Assembly: GCF_049562855.1 (NCBI RefSeq)
Contig: NZ_CP186925.1
Location: 1,674,001-1,738,000, forward strand
Reading direction: 5' to 3'
Length of the DNA: 64,000 bases
DNA from: Ruminococcus_C callidus
Lineage (GTDB): Bacteria > Bacillota > Clostridia > Oscillospirales > Ruminococcaceae
A program made the position numbers and the translations under genes. A model generated the notes under the pieces. The model searched no databases. It worked only from the letters and a program-made list of their open reading frames with translations, and was not told where the DNA came from. Positions 6,850 through 14,987 of this stretch are shown one piece after another (within the stretch, counting starts at the first letter, position 1; every line of letters begins with the position of its first letter).

Positions 6850-7022
6850 GGAAACACTGAATAAAGCTTGTGCGTAAGATGCGTAGTCAGATTTTTCGGC
6901 AGATTGCATAGAAATTCCGCAGACATACTGTATGTATGGCAAGGGATTTCTGGGCAATATGACGGAAAATCTGCAAGCAGATTGCGTGCAAAGCCGTCAG
7001 GCGGGCTTTATGCAGTGTTTCC
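6850..7022. mobile_element. MITE-like element, sub-family B, 173 bp
   Basis: Ends GGAAACACTGAATAAAGC and GCTTTATGCAGTGTTTCC, flanked by CTTA on both sides (6846-6849 and 7023-7026). The right-hand CTTA contains the TAA stop codon of the MATE gene. The inner part has a hairpin around CATACTGTATG and two direct copies of GCAGATTGC that bracket about 78 bases. Confidence 0.8.
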
Positions 7023-7023
7023 C

Positions 7024-8397
7024 TTATACAGCTTTCTTTTCCAGCCGCCGTGACGGACGATAGACCAGCAGGGCAATGCCGATCAATACTGCGGTTGCTG
7101 CGAGGCTGACCGGATAAACCAGCATGATCGTCTGAAATGTCTGACTTTTCTGGAACACGATATAGATCCACGCGAACCGGATTCCGCAAACACCGATCGT
7201 TGTCAAAATTGCCGGCACCAGCGAAATGCCAAATCCGCGGAGATAGCCGGACATCACTTCATACAGCATGCTGAACACGTAGGCGGAAAAAATGGTGACC
7301 AGACGGACATACCCGATCTGAATTACTTCCGGATCGTGGTTGAAAATCGACAGCAGGAATTTACCGGAAATCAAAATCAGCCCGATTGCCGCCGCAGATG
7401 CAATGGCATCTTCCGCCAGACACAGCCCCAGTACCTTTCGGCAACGCCGCATATTGCCTGCCCCGTAATTTTGTCCCACAAACGTCGTGCACGCCTGACT
7501 GAACGAATTCAGCACGTAGTACGCCAGTATCTCCAGATTGAACGCCGCACTGGAAGCCGCGATCACCGTAGTTCCCAGACTGTTGATAGCAGACTGTATC
7601 ACAATGTTTGCCATTGCAAAAACAGCACTCTGAATTCCCGCCGGAAGTCCGATTTGCACAATGCGAAGCAAACTCTGCCGGTCAATGCACAAGTCGCTCC
7701 GTGACACGCGAACGCATTTGTCAGTATGCAGCAGTTTCCAAAGCAAAATCAAAGAGCTGACACCGTTGGCAATTACTGTGGCAATTGCCACGCCGTTGAC
7801 GGTCATATGCAGCACGATGACAAAGAACAGGTTCAGAATCACGTTCAAAACGCCGGAAATCAATAGAGCCTGCAATGGAATCTTCGTATCGCCGATGCTC
7901 CGGAACACTGCCGCTTCAAAATTGTAGAGAAAAATGACCGGCAGCCCCAACAGATAAATCCGCAGATACAGCAATGCCTCCGGAAAAACATCGTCCGGCA
8001 CGTGAAGCAGTCCCATGACTTTTCCTGCTACCAGTTCCCCGATAACTGTTACCACAATGCCGCTGAGCACCGCTACGATTAAGGCGGTATGTACGGCTTT
8101 CTTGACGGACCGCATGTCCTTTCTGCCGATAGCATTGGCAATTACGACGTTGGCACCCAGTGCAATACCAATAAATAAGTTTAGAATCAGCCCGATCAGC
8201 GGACTGTTTGCCCCTACCGCCGCAACGGCAACAGTTTTATCCCCGCTTGAAAAATTGCCTACAATGGCAATATCCGATGCATTAAACAGCTGTTCCAGAA
8301 TCGCCGTGGCTGCAACCGGAAGTGCAAAGCGTGGCAGCTTGTCCCAAAGTGACCCGTGCAGCATATCGATCTTGGCAGGAACTTTTTCTATTCCCAT
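7024..8397 (-). CDS. MATE family multidrug/Na+ antiporter (457 aa)
   Basis: Integral membrane exporter of the multidrug and toxin extrusion family, normally twelve transmembrane helices driven by Na+ or H+. The first half begins LPRFALPVAATAILEQLFNA and carries the family features SDIAIVG, GANSPLIGLILNLFIGIALG and FEAAVFRSIGDTK; the second half repeats the fold with IGLPAGIQSAVFAMAN and FVGQNYGAGN. ATG at 8395-8397 follows AGAGGT. It is about 30-35 per cent similar by eye to the second MATE protein at 13133-14512. Both its 3' end and its 5' leader carry inverted-repeat elements. Substrate unknown. Confidence 0.9.
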   Translation of the reverse strand: MGIEKVPAKIDMLHGSLWDKLPRFALPVAATAILEQLFNASDIAIVGNFSSGDKTVAVAAVGANSPLIGLILNLFIGIALGANVVIANAIGRKDMRSVKKAVHTALIVAVLSGIVVTVIGELVAGKVMGLLHVPDDVFPEALLYLRIYLLGLPVIFLYNFEAAVFRSIGDTKIPLQALLISGVLNVILNLFFVIVLHMTVNGVAIATVIANGVSSLILLWKLLHTDKCVRVSRSDLCIDRQSLLRIVQIGLPAGIQSAVFAMANIVIQSAINSLGTTVIAASSAAFNLEILAYYVLNSFSQACTTFVGQNYGAGNMRRCRKVLGLCLAEDAIASAAAIGLILISGKFLLSIFNHDPEVIQIGYVRLVTIFSAYVFSMLYEVMSGYLRGFGISLVPAILTTIGVCGIRFAWIYIVFQKSQTFQTIMLVYPVSLAATAVLIGIALLVYRPSRRLEKKAV

Positions 8398-8423
8398 AGC
8401 GAATACCTCTTTCTATATATTAC

Positions 8424-8518
8424 GGAAACACTGCATAAAATCCGCCTGACGGCTTTGCACGCAATCTGCCGAAAAATCTGACCGTGCATCTTACGTACAA
8501 GCTTTATGCAGTGTTTCC
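8424..8518. mobile_element. MITE-like element, sub-family B, 95 bp deletion derivative
   Basis: Ends GGAAACACTGCATAAAA and GCTTTATGCAGTGTTTCC. Read in reverse it matches the outer parts of the 173-bp copy at 6850-7022, and the roughly 78 inner bases between the two GCAGATTGC repeats are missing, leaving a single GCAGATTGC. It lies in the leader of the MATE gene. No clear target duplication. Confidence 0.75.
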
Positions 8519-8535
8519 TGAATGCTGTCATTTTT

Positions 8536-8564
8536 ATTATAGCACATTTTCGTCTGAATAGCAA
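8536..8564 (-). promoter_or_regulatory. Possible promoter of the first MATE gene
   Basis: TTGCTA and TATAAT on the minus strand spaced by 17 bases, upstream of the 95-bp element. If used, the element is transcribed as part of the leader. Confidence 0.5.
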
Positions 8565-8693
8565 ATCGAAATGAAGAAGCGTAAAAATCAGTTTTCGGCA
8601 TGTTTAGTGTGACTCGCTCCATTTACTTTCGTTTATTTTGCAGAATTCTACTTTTAATCGCATAAATTGATGGAAAAACATTGAAAAATAAGC

Positions 8694-8722
8694 TTGACAA
8701 ATTCGTTGTACTGTGCTATAAT
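8694..8722 (+). promoter_or_regulatory. Promoter of the tRNA-Gly/Arg/His cluster
   Basis: TTGACA (8694-8699) and TATAAT (8717-8722) with 17 bases between. The leader that follows contains TAAGTCGGTTG, resembling the leaders of the two tRNA-Gln genes. Confidence 0.9.
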
Positions 8723-8765
8723 ATATAAGTCGGTTGACGAGATAAACGAAACCGATAAACGCCAT

Positions 8766-8839
<74 letters not shown>

Positions 8840-8842
8840 AAA

Positions 8843-8919
8843 GCGCCTTTAACTCAGCTGGATAGAGTAACTGCCTTCTAAGCAGTAAGCCACTGGTTCG
8901 AATCCAGTAAGGCGCGCCA
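8843..8919 (+). tRNA. tRNA-Arg (anticodon TCT)
   Basis: Acceptor GCGCCTT/AAGGCGC, anticodon loop CTTCTAA, T-arm CTGGTTCGAATCCAG and encoded CCA. It begins four bases after the tRNA-Gly. Confidence 0.95.
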
Positions 8920-8945
8920 AAAGTCCCGCAGAGGGACGCATATAT

Positions 8946-9023
8946 GGTGGGTGTAGCTTAGCTGGTTAAAGCGTCGGATTGTGGTCCCGAAGATCGTGGG
9001 TTCGAATCCCATCTCCCACCCCA
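8946..9023 (+). tRNA. tRNA-His (anticodon GTG)
   Basis: Anticodon loop TTGTGGT and the extra G at position -1 that marks tRNA-His; encoded CCA. Acceptor GTGGGTG against CTCCCAC leaves a T-T mismatch at pair 6-67. Confidence 0.93.
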
Positions 9024-9037
9024 CAAAATATCACGCA

Positions 9038-9087
9038 AAAAAGGTATAATACAGTTCCTGAACCGGAATTTGTATTATGCCTTTTTT
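9038..9087 (+). terminator. Terminator of the tRNA cluster
   Basis: AAGGTATAATACA/TGTATTATGCCTT stem with a TTTTTT tail, 15 bases after the tRNA-His end. Confidence 0.8.
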
Positions 9088-9163
9088 GTGTTATCCTAAC
9101 AAAATCCTAACGTGCAAAGCCAAAGTTAGCATCCCCCATTTCCTGACGAATCCATCCCCAAAG

Positions 9164-9212
9164 CAAAAAAATTCCTCCCAACCACTAACCTGTTGAGAGG
9201 AATCTTTTTTTA
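9164..9212 (-). terminator. Terminator of the GH5 cellulase gene (probably bidirectional)
   Basis: ATTCCTC/GAGGAAT stem with T-runs on both strands, just downstream of the gene at 9230-11038. Confidence 0.7.
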
Positions 9213-9229
9213 ATAAGGTTTATTACAGT

Positions 9230-11038
9230 TTACGCAGCCAGAACGCTGTCCATACCTTCAATGGTAAAGGTAATGCTAAAGCTGTTCTTCGGCATGGTAT
9301 AATCCAACGCTGCCAGATCAGTGTTGTAAATGTTCACCAGTTCCATGTAGAAATTGCCCTGATCATCAGCCATTACCAGCGGTTTGTCAATCGGGATCTC
9401 CTGATCGTCGCACTTTACAACAACATCGCTGACTTTCAGCGTGTTGTTAAAGGCAAAGTCTGTGCTGACAAACAGCATGTTCAGCTTGCTGCTGTCAGAG
9501 GAGAAATCGTAACCGTCCACAGAAACGGTATAAGTACCGTCTGCGGAAATGGTCGCATCTGTAAATTTCGCACCAGTGTCAATGATCTGGTCGTCCTCGC
9601 CCCACTTGATCAGTGTGTTGAAGTAATCCGTGTCCTTGCCGTACTTGGCATCGCTGCAGGTGTTCCGGAATGTGTAAACTTCCGTCTGAATGCCGATGTA
9701 TGCATGTGCATCGTCTGTCTTTTCCACCTTATTTTCTACGACAGTATCCAGACCAGCCTTCGGGTCTTTGTTCTTTACTGCTTTCAGAATGGTGGAGATG
9801 ATCTCCGGCTGTGTCTGCTCATATGTGTTGCGGTCGAACAGACCAAAGCCATACACGCCGTTAAAGCCGTTATCCCAGTATACCGGAATCATGCCCATTG
9901 AAGCAGCCTTACCTGCAACATAGCCGTCCCAGTATGCACGGTTACCCTGAATCTGTCCGGCAAAATCTGCATAAGCCGAGGACTTGTCGATACAGCCATA
10001 CTCACCAATGATAACCGGAATATCATTCTTTACGAATTTTTCCTGCATGCGACTGAACAGATCGTCCAGATAAGATTCGTCGCCCCATTTTGCCTTATTC
10101 ATCTTCGGGAAGCCGTTCACTTCAATCAGATTATCGCCGTACTCGCCCCACAGAATGGTTTTCAGATCCTCTATACCACAGTAATCCCACGGGTCATAGT
10201 AGTGTACCGAAACCATCATGCGGCTTTCTCCAGCAGAACATTTTTCATCAGTAGGCATCTCAAAGCCATAGTCCCCTATGGTGTACTCAATGTTGGTGTT
10301 CCAGCCCGGAACCAAAAGCCAGCGGTGCGTGTTCTTTTCGCCCGTACCACGAACCGTATCTACAAAAATCTGATTGTACTGATTCAGATTTGCATAGTAC
10401 TCCTTGTTCGGGTCGCCATCATATGTACCGTCAGATTCTTCGTTCATGGATTCGAAAATCAGATGTTCGTCATACTTTGCAAAGCGTTCCGCGATCTGCT
10501 TCCATACCGCTTCATACTTTTCGCGAATCATATCCTGATCTTCGCCGTTTACCAGGAACCAGCCGCCGTCAATGCTATTATAGCCATCGCCGTGCATATT
10601 GATAATCACATACAGTCCCTCATTATAGCAATACTGCACCACTTCTTCCACACGGTCCAGCCAAGCGGAATCCACCTGATAGCCGTTCGCATCATCAATG
10701 CGATCCAGATAGGAAACCGGCACACGAACAGTCGTGAATCCAGCATCAGCCACTGCGGAAATCAGTTCCTGTGTGATCTCCGGATTGCCCCATACGGTTT
10801 CGTTGACTTTTCCGCCGGAATTGGCTTCCAGCTGATTTCCCACATTCCAGCCGGCACCCATAGCTTCAGCGATCTTGTCCACACCGATGGTGAAATCGCT
10901 GTCGTAGGGAATCACTGCGTCTTCCTTATCGGAATCTTCTTTTTTCGAAGCATCTCCGCCGGAGCTGCCACAGCCTGCAAATCCAGCCGCCATAGCAGCT
11001 GTCAATGCACAGGCAGTGAGTCTTTTCCAAAATTTCAT
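9230..11038 (-). CDS. GH5 endoglucanase lipoprotein with C-terminal accessory domain (602 aa)
   Basis: Secreted, membrane-anchored beta-glucanase. Residues 1-23 are a lipoprotein signal (AAGFAGC, lipidated Cys23), followed by a Ser/Asp/Lys linker. The catalytic domain (about 50-440) shows AGWNVGNQLEA (62-72), VRVPVSY (104-110), ESMNEE with the predicted acid/base Glu200, HYYDPWDY (279-286) and IGEYG with the predicted nucleophile Glu346; the pattern fits the cellulase-type GH5_4 group (inference). Residues about 455-602 form a beta-rich domain that may bind carbohydrate or the cell surface but that I cannot assign. ATG follows GGAGG. It has its own promoter (11070-11097) and terminator. Confidence 0.92.
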   Translation of the reverse strand: MKFWKRLTACALTAAMAAGFAGCGSSGGDASKKEDSDKEDAVIPYDSDFTIGVDKIAEAMGAGWNVGNQLEANSGGKVNETVWGNPEITQELISAVADAGFTTVRVPVSYLDRIDDANGYQVDSAWLDRVEEVVQYCYNEGLYVIINMHGDGYNSIDGGWFLVNGEDQDMIREKYEAVWKQIAERFAKYDEHLIFESMNEESDGTYDGDPNKEYYANLNQYNQIFVDTVRGTGEKNTHRWLLVPGWNTNIEYTIGDYGFEMPTDEKCSAGESRMMVSVHYYDPWDYCGIEDLKTILWGEYGDNLIEVNGFPKMNKAKWGDESYLDDLFSRMQEKFVKNDIPVIIGEYGCIDKSSAYADFAGQIQGNRAYWDGYVAGKAASMGMIPVYWDNGFNGVYGFGLFDRNTYEQTQPEIISTILKAVKNKDPKAGLDTVVENKVEKTDDAHAYIGIQTEVYTFRNTCSDAKYGKDTDYFNTLIKWGEDDQIIDTGAKFTDATISADGTYTVSVDGYDFSSDSSKLNMLFVSTDFAFNNTLKVSDVVVKCDDQEIPIDKPLVMADDQGNFYMELVNIYNTDLAALDYTMPKNSFSITFTIEGMDSVLAA

Positions 11039-11069
11039 ACGTTTGTACCTCCAAATGACATATACCTCT

Positions 11070-11097
11070 ATTATACCATAGAATCTGAAGCTGTCAA
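11070..11097 (-). promoter_or_regulatory. Promoter of the GH5 lipoprotein gene
   Basis: TTGACA and TATAAT on the minus strand, 16 bases apart, about 30 bases ahead of the ATG. Confidence 0.8.
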
Positions 11098-11150
11098 GAA
11101 TTTTTGTGGCATTTCACAGCAGAATTCACCCCAAAATCGGAATGTTGCAT

Positions 11151-11195
11151 AAAAAAGCACTGCACAAACTGTGACATTCGTTGATGCAGTGCTTT
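11151..11195 (-). terminator. Terminator after lrgA-lrgB-gntR
   Basis: AAAGCACTGCA/TGCAGTGCTTT stem with a TTTTTT tail on the minus strand, about 40 bases after the gntR stop. Confidence 0.75.
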
Positions 11196-11201
11196 CTATA
11201 G

Positions 11202-11233
11202 GGATTATCGCACAAAGCTTGTACGGTGCTGCC
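11202..11233. mobile_element. Degenerate minimal copy of the inverted-repeat family (32 bp)
   Basis: GGATTATCGCACAAAGC/GTACGGTGCTGCC resembles the 33-bp palindromic copies at 34519 and 36198 with several substitutions. It sits between the gntR stop codon and its terminator. Confidence 0.45.
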
Positions 11234-11234
11234 C

Positions 11235-11921
11235 TCATATTTCTTTTTCCAGTTCATTATCCACCAAATCATAGTGAGCATCGATTGCCTTTTCGCAGGC
11301 GGGATAATCTCCGCGGCACAACGCCTGAAACAGCATGGTATGTGATTCCTGTAGCTTTTGCTTGACAGTATCACTTGCCGTCTGCAATGCGGTATCGATC
11401 CACTTGCGGTAAACTTCTGTAATTGGTTCCAGCAATGCGATCCAGAACTGATTTTCCGTGGCATGGATCAGCAAAAAATGAAATTGCCGATCCAGTTCGA
11501 TCTGCCGATCCAGCGGCTGTTGTTCCTGTGCCTTTTGCAGCAAGGCGGCTGCCTGTTCCTTCCAGCGGAAAAAGGTGTCCTGATCCAGAATCGCCCGACA
11601 GACTGCTTTTTCCATATTCCGCCGAAACGAGCAGATCTCTTTTCGGTCAGTCTGTCCCAGCAACAGCATCATATGTACCATTTCCGTGATTGGGCGGGAT
11701 ACGTTTCCGGTCAGATAGTTGCCGGAGCCACGCTTGCAGACGATCACGCCGGTATGCTCCAACATTCGCAGAGCCTCTCGGGTAGAGTTTCGCCCGATCG
11801 ACAGCGTTTCCGCAAGACTGCGTTCTGTAGGCAGCCGAGAACCAATAGCCAGTTCTCCGCTGGCGATCATCTGGGACAAATAAGAGATCACTTTCTGATA
11901 CTCTCTGGTTTCTTCCTGCAT
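11235..11921 (-). CDS. GntR family regulator, FadR/FCD type (228 aa)
   Basis: Ligand-responsive DNA-binding repressor or activator. The N-terminal winged helix (about 5-75) shows the GntR signature IASGELAIGSRLPTERSLAE, then STREALRMLEHTGVI and the wing KRGSGNYL. The remaining helical part (about 85-220) is an FCD-type effector domain with the LDRQFHFLLIHAT motif, whose Asp/His residues usually bind a metal. ATG at 11919-11921 follows GAGGTGG. It starts eight bases after lrgB stops, so it is the third gene of that operon. A TTGGTACTACCAA palindrome in the lrgA promoter matches the FadR-type half-site pattern, suggesting autoregulation. Confidence 0.9.
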   Translation of the reverse strand: MQEETREYQKVISYLSQMIASGELAIGSRLPTERSLAETLSIGRNSTREALRMLEHTGVIVCKRGSGNYLTGNVSRPITEMVHMMLLLGQTDRKEICSFRRNMEKAVCRAILDQDTFFRWKEQAAALLQKAQEQQPLDRQIELDRQFHFLLIHATENQFWIALLEPITEVYRKWIDTALQTASDTVKQKLQESHTMLFQALCRGDYPACEKAIDAHYDLVDNELEKEI

Positions 11922-11929
11922 AAGCCACC

Positions 11930-12622
11930 TCACATGATATGTGAAAAAATCGTTGCCCCGATTACGGTAATCAAACCGGCAACTACGATGGACAGGCTGC
12001 TCATCGCACCTTCCACTTCTCCCAGTTCCATTGCCTTTGCAGTGCCGATGGCGTGGGAAGCCGTGCCCAATGCAATGCCTTTTGCCACAGGCTCCTGAAT
12101 CCGGAACAGCCGGAAAACGATTTCCGCAAAAATATTCCCCAGCACACCGGTAATGATAATTGCGGCAACGCTGATAGACACATAGCCGCCCAGCTTTTCC
12201 GAAACGCCCATGCCAATGGCAGTGGTAATGGACTTCGGCAAAAACGTTACATATTCCTCATGGCTGAACCTGAACAGCACTGCCATTCCCAGAATTGCCC
12301 CCAGGCTGGACAACACGCCGGACAAGATGCCGATCAGGACTGCGTGCCAGTTCTTCTTCAACAATTCCAGCTGCTCGTACAGCGGAATAGCAAGGCAAAC
12401 GGTTGCAGGGGTCAGCAGATAGCTCAGATACTTCGCACCCTCATCGTATTTCTCATAGCTGATTCCGGTACACGCCAGAAATGCAATGGTGATAATAATG
12501 GAGATCAGCAGCGGATTCAGAATTGCCAGCTTGAATTTTTTCTTCAGCAGCAGTCCCAGGCCATAAGATGCCACGCTGATCACCACGCCAAAAAACGCTG
12601 AATTTTCCAAAAAGTCAAACAT
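11930..12622 (-). CDS. lrgB: LrgB/CidB family membrane protein (230 aa)
   Basis: Membrane partner of LrgA. In other Firmicutes this pair takes part in murein hydrolase export control or pyruvate/metabolite transport; which applies here cannot be told. The protein has about seven to eight hydrophobic helices and family motifs including LLTPATVCLAIPLYEQ (about 70-85), LPKSITTAIGMGVSEKLGG (about 127-145) and ALGTASHAIGTAKAMELGE (about 183-201). ATG follows GGAG. The start overlaps the lrgA end by eight bases. Confidence 0.92.
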   Translation of the reverse strand: MFDFLENSAFFGVVISVASYGLGLLLKKKFKLAILNPLLISIIITIAFLACTGISYEKYDEGAKYLSYLLTPATVCLAIPLYEQLELLKKNWHAVLIGILSGVLSSLGAILGMAVLFRFSHEEYVTFLPKSITTAIGMGVSEKLGGYVSISVAAIIITGVLGNIFAEIVFRLFRIQEPVAKGIALGTASHAIGTAKAMELGEVEGAMSSLSIVVAGLITVIGATIFSHIM

Positions 12623-12986
12623 GATTTTCCTGCACTCCTTTTTTTCTATGTCGAATGACTGATTGTGTTACCTTACCGGAAATAATCATCACGATCCATG
12701 TGGAAAGCACTGTGACCGCCACATACTCCAGCCACGCCGGTGCGATCACGTCCCATGTTTCCAGCAAGCCCACCGCCGCCGGAATAAACATCAGCGGCAT
12801 GATCTCGATCAGAAATTTTCCCGTTTCATGCACGGATTCATGGGGAATGATCCGCAGCTTCAGGCAGAGAAACAGCAGTATGATGCCGTAAATACTCGCC
12901 GGAATCGGCAGCGGGATCCACTTTTCCAATACCTCTCCCACAAAGGAAACCAACAGAATGATTCCAAATTGTTTCATCCATTTCAT
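12615..12986 (-). CDS. lrgA: LrgA/CidA family holin-like protein (123 aa)
   Basis: Small membrane protein with four predicted helices and the family segments LPLPIPASIYGIILLFLCL-like (here IPLPIPASIYGIILLFLCL, about 24-42) and FIPAAVGLLETWDVI (about 67-81). CidA/LrgA proteins are described as holin-like and work with LrgB. It is the first gene of lrgA-lrgB-gntR, with AGAGGTG ahead of the ATG and a strong promoter at 13022-13050 overlapped downstream by a GntR-type operator. Confidence 0.92.
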   Translation of the reverse strand: MKWMKQFGIILLVSFVGEVLEKWIPLPIPASIYGIILLFLCLKLRIIPHESVHETGKFLIEIMPLMFIPAAVGLLETWDVIAPAWLEYVAVTVLSTWIVMIISGKVTQSVIRHRKKGVQENHV

Positions 12987-13004
12987 TTGACAAACACCTC
13001 TTTA

Positions 13005-13019
13005 ATTGGTACTACCAAT
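13005..13019. promoter_or_regulatory. GntR/FadR-type operator in the lrgA promoter
   Basis: Near-perfect 15-base palindrome ATTGGTACTACCAAT, containing the TGGT-N3-ACCA pattern established for FadR-subfamily regulators. It lies three bases downstream of the -10 box, across the expected transcription start, an ideal place for repression by the GntR protein of the same operon. Confidence 0.75.
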
Positions 13020-13021
13020 CT

Positions 13022-13050
13022 ATTATAGCACGGAGATTATGACACGTCAA
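13022..13050 (-). promoter_or_regulatory. Promoter of lrgA-lrgB-gntR
   Basis: TTGACG and TATAAT on the minus strand with 17 bases between them. Confidence 0.85.
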
Positions 13051-13082
13051 GCATTTTACAGTACGAATTTTATGCAGAAATA

Positions 13083-13123
13083 GAAAAAGCTGCCATATGC
13101 CTTTGGAGCATACAGCAGCTTTT
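13083..13123 (-). terminator. Terminator of the second MATE gene
   Basis: AAAAGCTGC...TATGC/GCATA...GCAGCTTTT stem ending in TTTTTC on the minus strand, overlapping the region just after the stop codon. Confidence 0.75.
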
Positions 13124-13132
13124 CAAACGCAC

Positions 13133-14512
13133 TCAGGCAGCAGCCGATTTCCGGCACGTTCGGACGCGTACCCAGATAAAGAACACGATATAGACAAGAC
13201 TGGTCAGTATCCACGTGACCGGATAGGACAGATAAACTGTTTCGATTCGGTGATACGCCGGAATCTGGAACACCGTCGCCAGCCACACCAGACGCAGCAC
13301 ACACACGCCCACAATGGAAACGATCATCGGCATAACAGAATATCCGATACCACGCAGTGCTCCCACCATAACGTCCATAATGCCGCAGAGAGCGTAAACC
13401 ATAGAGATATAGTGCAGACGCACGATTCCCGCGGCAATGACTTCCGGATTGCTGGAGTAGATGTGAAGCAATTCGTTCCCGAAAAATACAACCGCATTTC
13501 CCAGCAGCGTACCAGTGACGATCACGCAGGCTTCTCCCAGAAGTACGATTCGGTGGATTCGCTTCTGTTCCCCTGCCCCGTAGTTCTGGCTGACAAAGGA
13601 AAGGGTGGTCTGATAAAAGGCGTTCATTGCCATATACACGAACCCCTCCAGATTGGCAGCGGCAGAGTTTCCGGCAACCACGATGTTTCCGAAAATGTTG
13701 ACCGAGGACTGGATCACCACGTTGGACAAAGCGAATACCACGCCCTGAAATCCCGCCGGCAAACCAATTCGCAAAATCTGTATCATCTTCTTTCGATGAA
13801 TATGCAGAGCACGCAGTTCCAGATGAATCCCGCCAGACTCTTTCATCAGACAACGCAGCACCAGCAATGCGGAAACGGTTTCGGAGATCACCGTAGCAAT
13901 GGCAACACCCATTACGTCCAGATGAAAGCCGACTACAAAAATCAGATTCAGCACCACATTGATAACACCGGCACAGAGCAGGAAATACAGCGGCCGTTTG
14001 GTGTCCCCCACTGCCCGCAGCAGAGCACTGCCAAAGTTATAGACCATTGTAGAAGCCATACCCAGAAAGTAGATTCGCAGGTATGTGGTTGCCAGCGGAA
14101 GCACCTCCTCCGGCGTCTGCATCCAGATCAGCATTTGTCGGGCACCGATCACGCCCAGCACCATCAGCAAGCCGCCGCTAATCATGCTTAACAGCATAGA
14201 TGTATGCACCGTGTCCCGCAGATCGTCCCACGTCTTTGCCCCGTAGGAACGTGCCGCCACAACATTCGCACCAATGGACAGCCCGATAAACAAGTTGGTC
14301 AGCAGATTGATCAGGGCAGTGTTTGAGCCGACTGCCGCCAGCGAATTGTCACCGGCAAACTTTCCCACCACCACAATGTCCGCTGCATTAAACAACAGCT
14401 GCAAAATACTGGACAGCATCAGCGGCAGTGCAAACATCAGCATTTTCCGCAGGATCGGACCGCTGCACATATCCATTTCGTATTGTTTTGCCTTTGTACG
14501 CAAGGCGATCAT
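13133..14512 (-). CDS. MATE family multidrug/Na+ antiporter (459 aa)
   Basis: Second multidrug and toxin extrusion family transporter in the window, also with twelve predicted helices. Family features include MLMFALPLMLSSILQLLFNA, ADIVVVGKFAGDNSLAAVG, LIGLSIGANVVAARSYGA in the first half and IGLPAGFQGVVFALSN and FVSQNYGAGEQKR in the second. Similar spacing of these motifs to the protein at 7024-8397 points to an old duplication or a shared subfamily. The ATG at 14510-14512 has only a modest GAGAAAAGAG ahead. A 46-bp inverted-repeat element lies 36 bases upstream. Substrate unknown. Confidence 0.9.
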   Translation of the reverse strand: MIALRTKAKQYEMDMCSGPILRKMLMFALPLMLSSILQLLFNAADIVVVGKFAGDNSLAAVGSNTALINLLTNLFIGLSIGANVVAARSYGAKTWDDLRDTVHTSMLLSMISGGLLMVLGVIGARQMLIWMQTPEEVLPLATTYLRIYFLGMASTMVYNFGSALLRAVGDTKRPLYFLLCAGVINVVLNLIFVVGFHLDVMGVAIATVISETVSALLVLRCLMKESGGIHLELRALHIHRKKMIQILRIGLPAGFQGVVFALSNVVIQSSVNIFGNIVVAGNSAAANLEGFVYMAMNAFYQTTLSFVSQNYGAGEQKRIHRIVLLGEACVIVTGTLLGNAVVFFGNELLHIYSSNPEVIAAGIVRLHYISMVYALCGIMDVMVGALRGIGYSVMPMIVSIVGVCVLRLVWLATVFQIPAYHRIETVYLSYPVTWILTSLVYIVFFIWVRVRTCRKSAAA

Positions 14513-14548
14513 CTCTTTTCTCTTTCATTCAAAGTTGTATTTTTTATT

Positions 14549-14594
14549 GGCAATACCGTGCAAAGTCGCCAGACGCTCTTTGTGCGGTATTGCC
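14549..14594. mobile_element. MITE-like element, sub-family A, 46 bp
   Basis: GGCAATACCGTGCAAAG ... CTTTGTGCGGTATTGCC. The inner bases AGTCGCCAGACGCTC equal the right-hand interior of the 172-bp copies, so this is a deletion derivative that kept one end region. Flanked by ATT on both sides. Confidence 0.75.
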
Positions 14595-14749
14595 ATTATA
14601 TCACGCCAACTGCAAAAAGTCAATCTTGAAAAGTGAACTGTAAAAATTAGAACAAATCGCTTTATTTCAATTGTACAATCGATATTCAACATTTGATTTT
14701 TCAGAACAAATTCTACTTTCTTTTTTTTTTTCTGTTTTTCGGAAATCGG

Positions 14750-14778
14750 TTGACATCTCTCCGGAATTGTGATATAAT
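14750..14778 (+). promoter_or_regulatory. Promoter of the first tRNA-Gln
   Basis: TTGACA (14750-14755) and TATAAT (14773-14778), 17 bases apart; leader contains TTAAGTCGGCTG. Confidence 0.9.
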
Positions 14779-14814
14779 AATTAAGTCGGCTGATACAGAC
14801 GACAGAAAATAAAC

Positions 14815-14890
14815 TGGGGTGTAGCCAAGTGGTAAGGCAGTGGACTCTGACTCCATCATTCCGAGGGTTCAAATCCTTCCACCCCAACCA
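14815..14890 (+). tRNA. tRNA-Gln (anticodon CTG)
   Basis: Acceptor TGGGGTG/CACCCCA, anticodon loop CTCTGAC, T-arm GAGGGTTCAAATCCTTC and encoded CCA. Differs at one base (in the D-loop) from the copy at 15056-15131. Confidence 0.95.
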
Positions 14891-14892
14891 GT

Positions 14893-14924
14893 AAAGCAGT
14901 TTCGAAAGAGAAACTGCTTTTTTT
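14893..14924 (+). terminator. Terminator of the first tRNA-Gln
   Basis: AAAGCAGTTTC/GAAACTGCTTT stem with a T-rich tail directly after the CCA end. Confidence 0.85.
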
Positions 14925-14987
14925 ATTTTTTGCAGCAGCGGTTTCTGGATTCATAGAATATTCCTGTATCCTTTACAAAATATAGAA

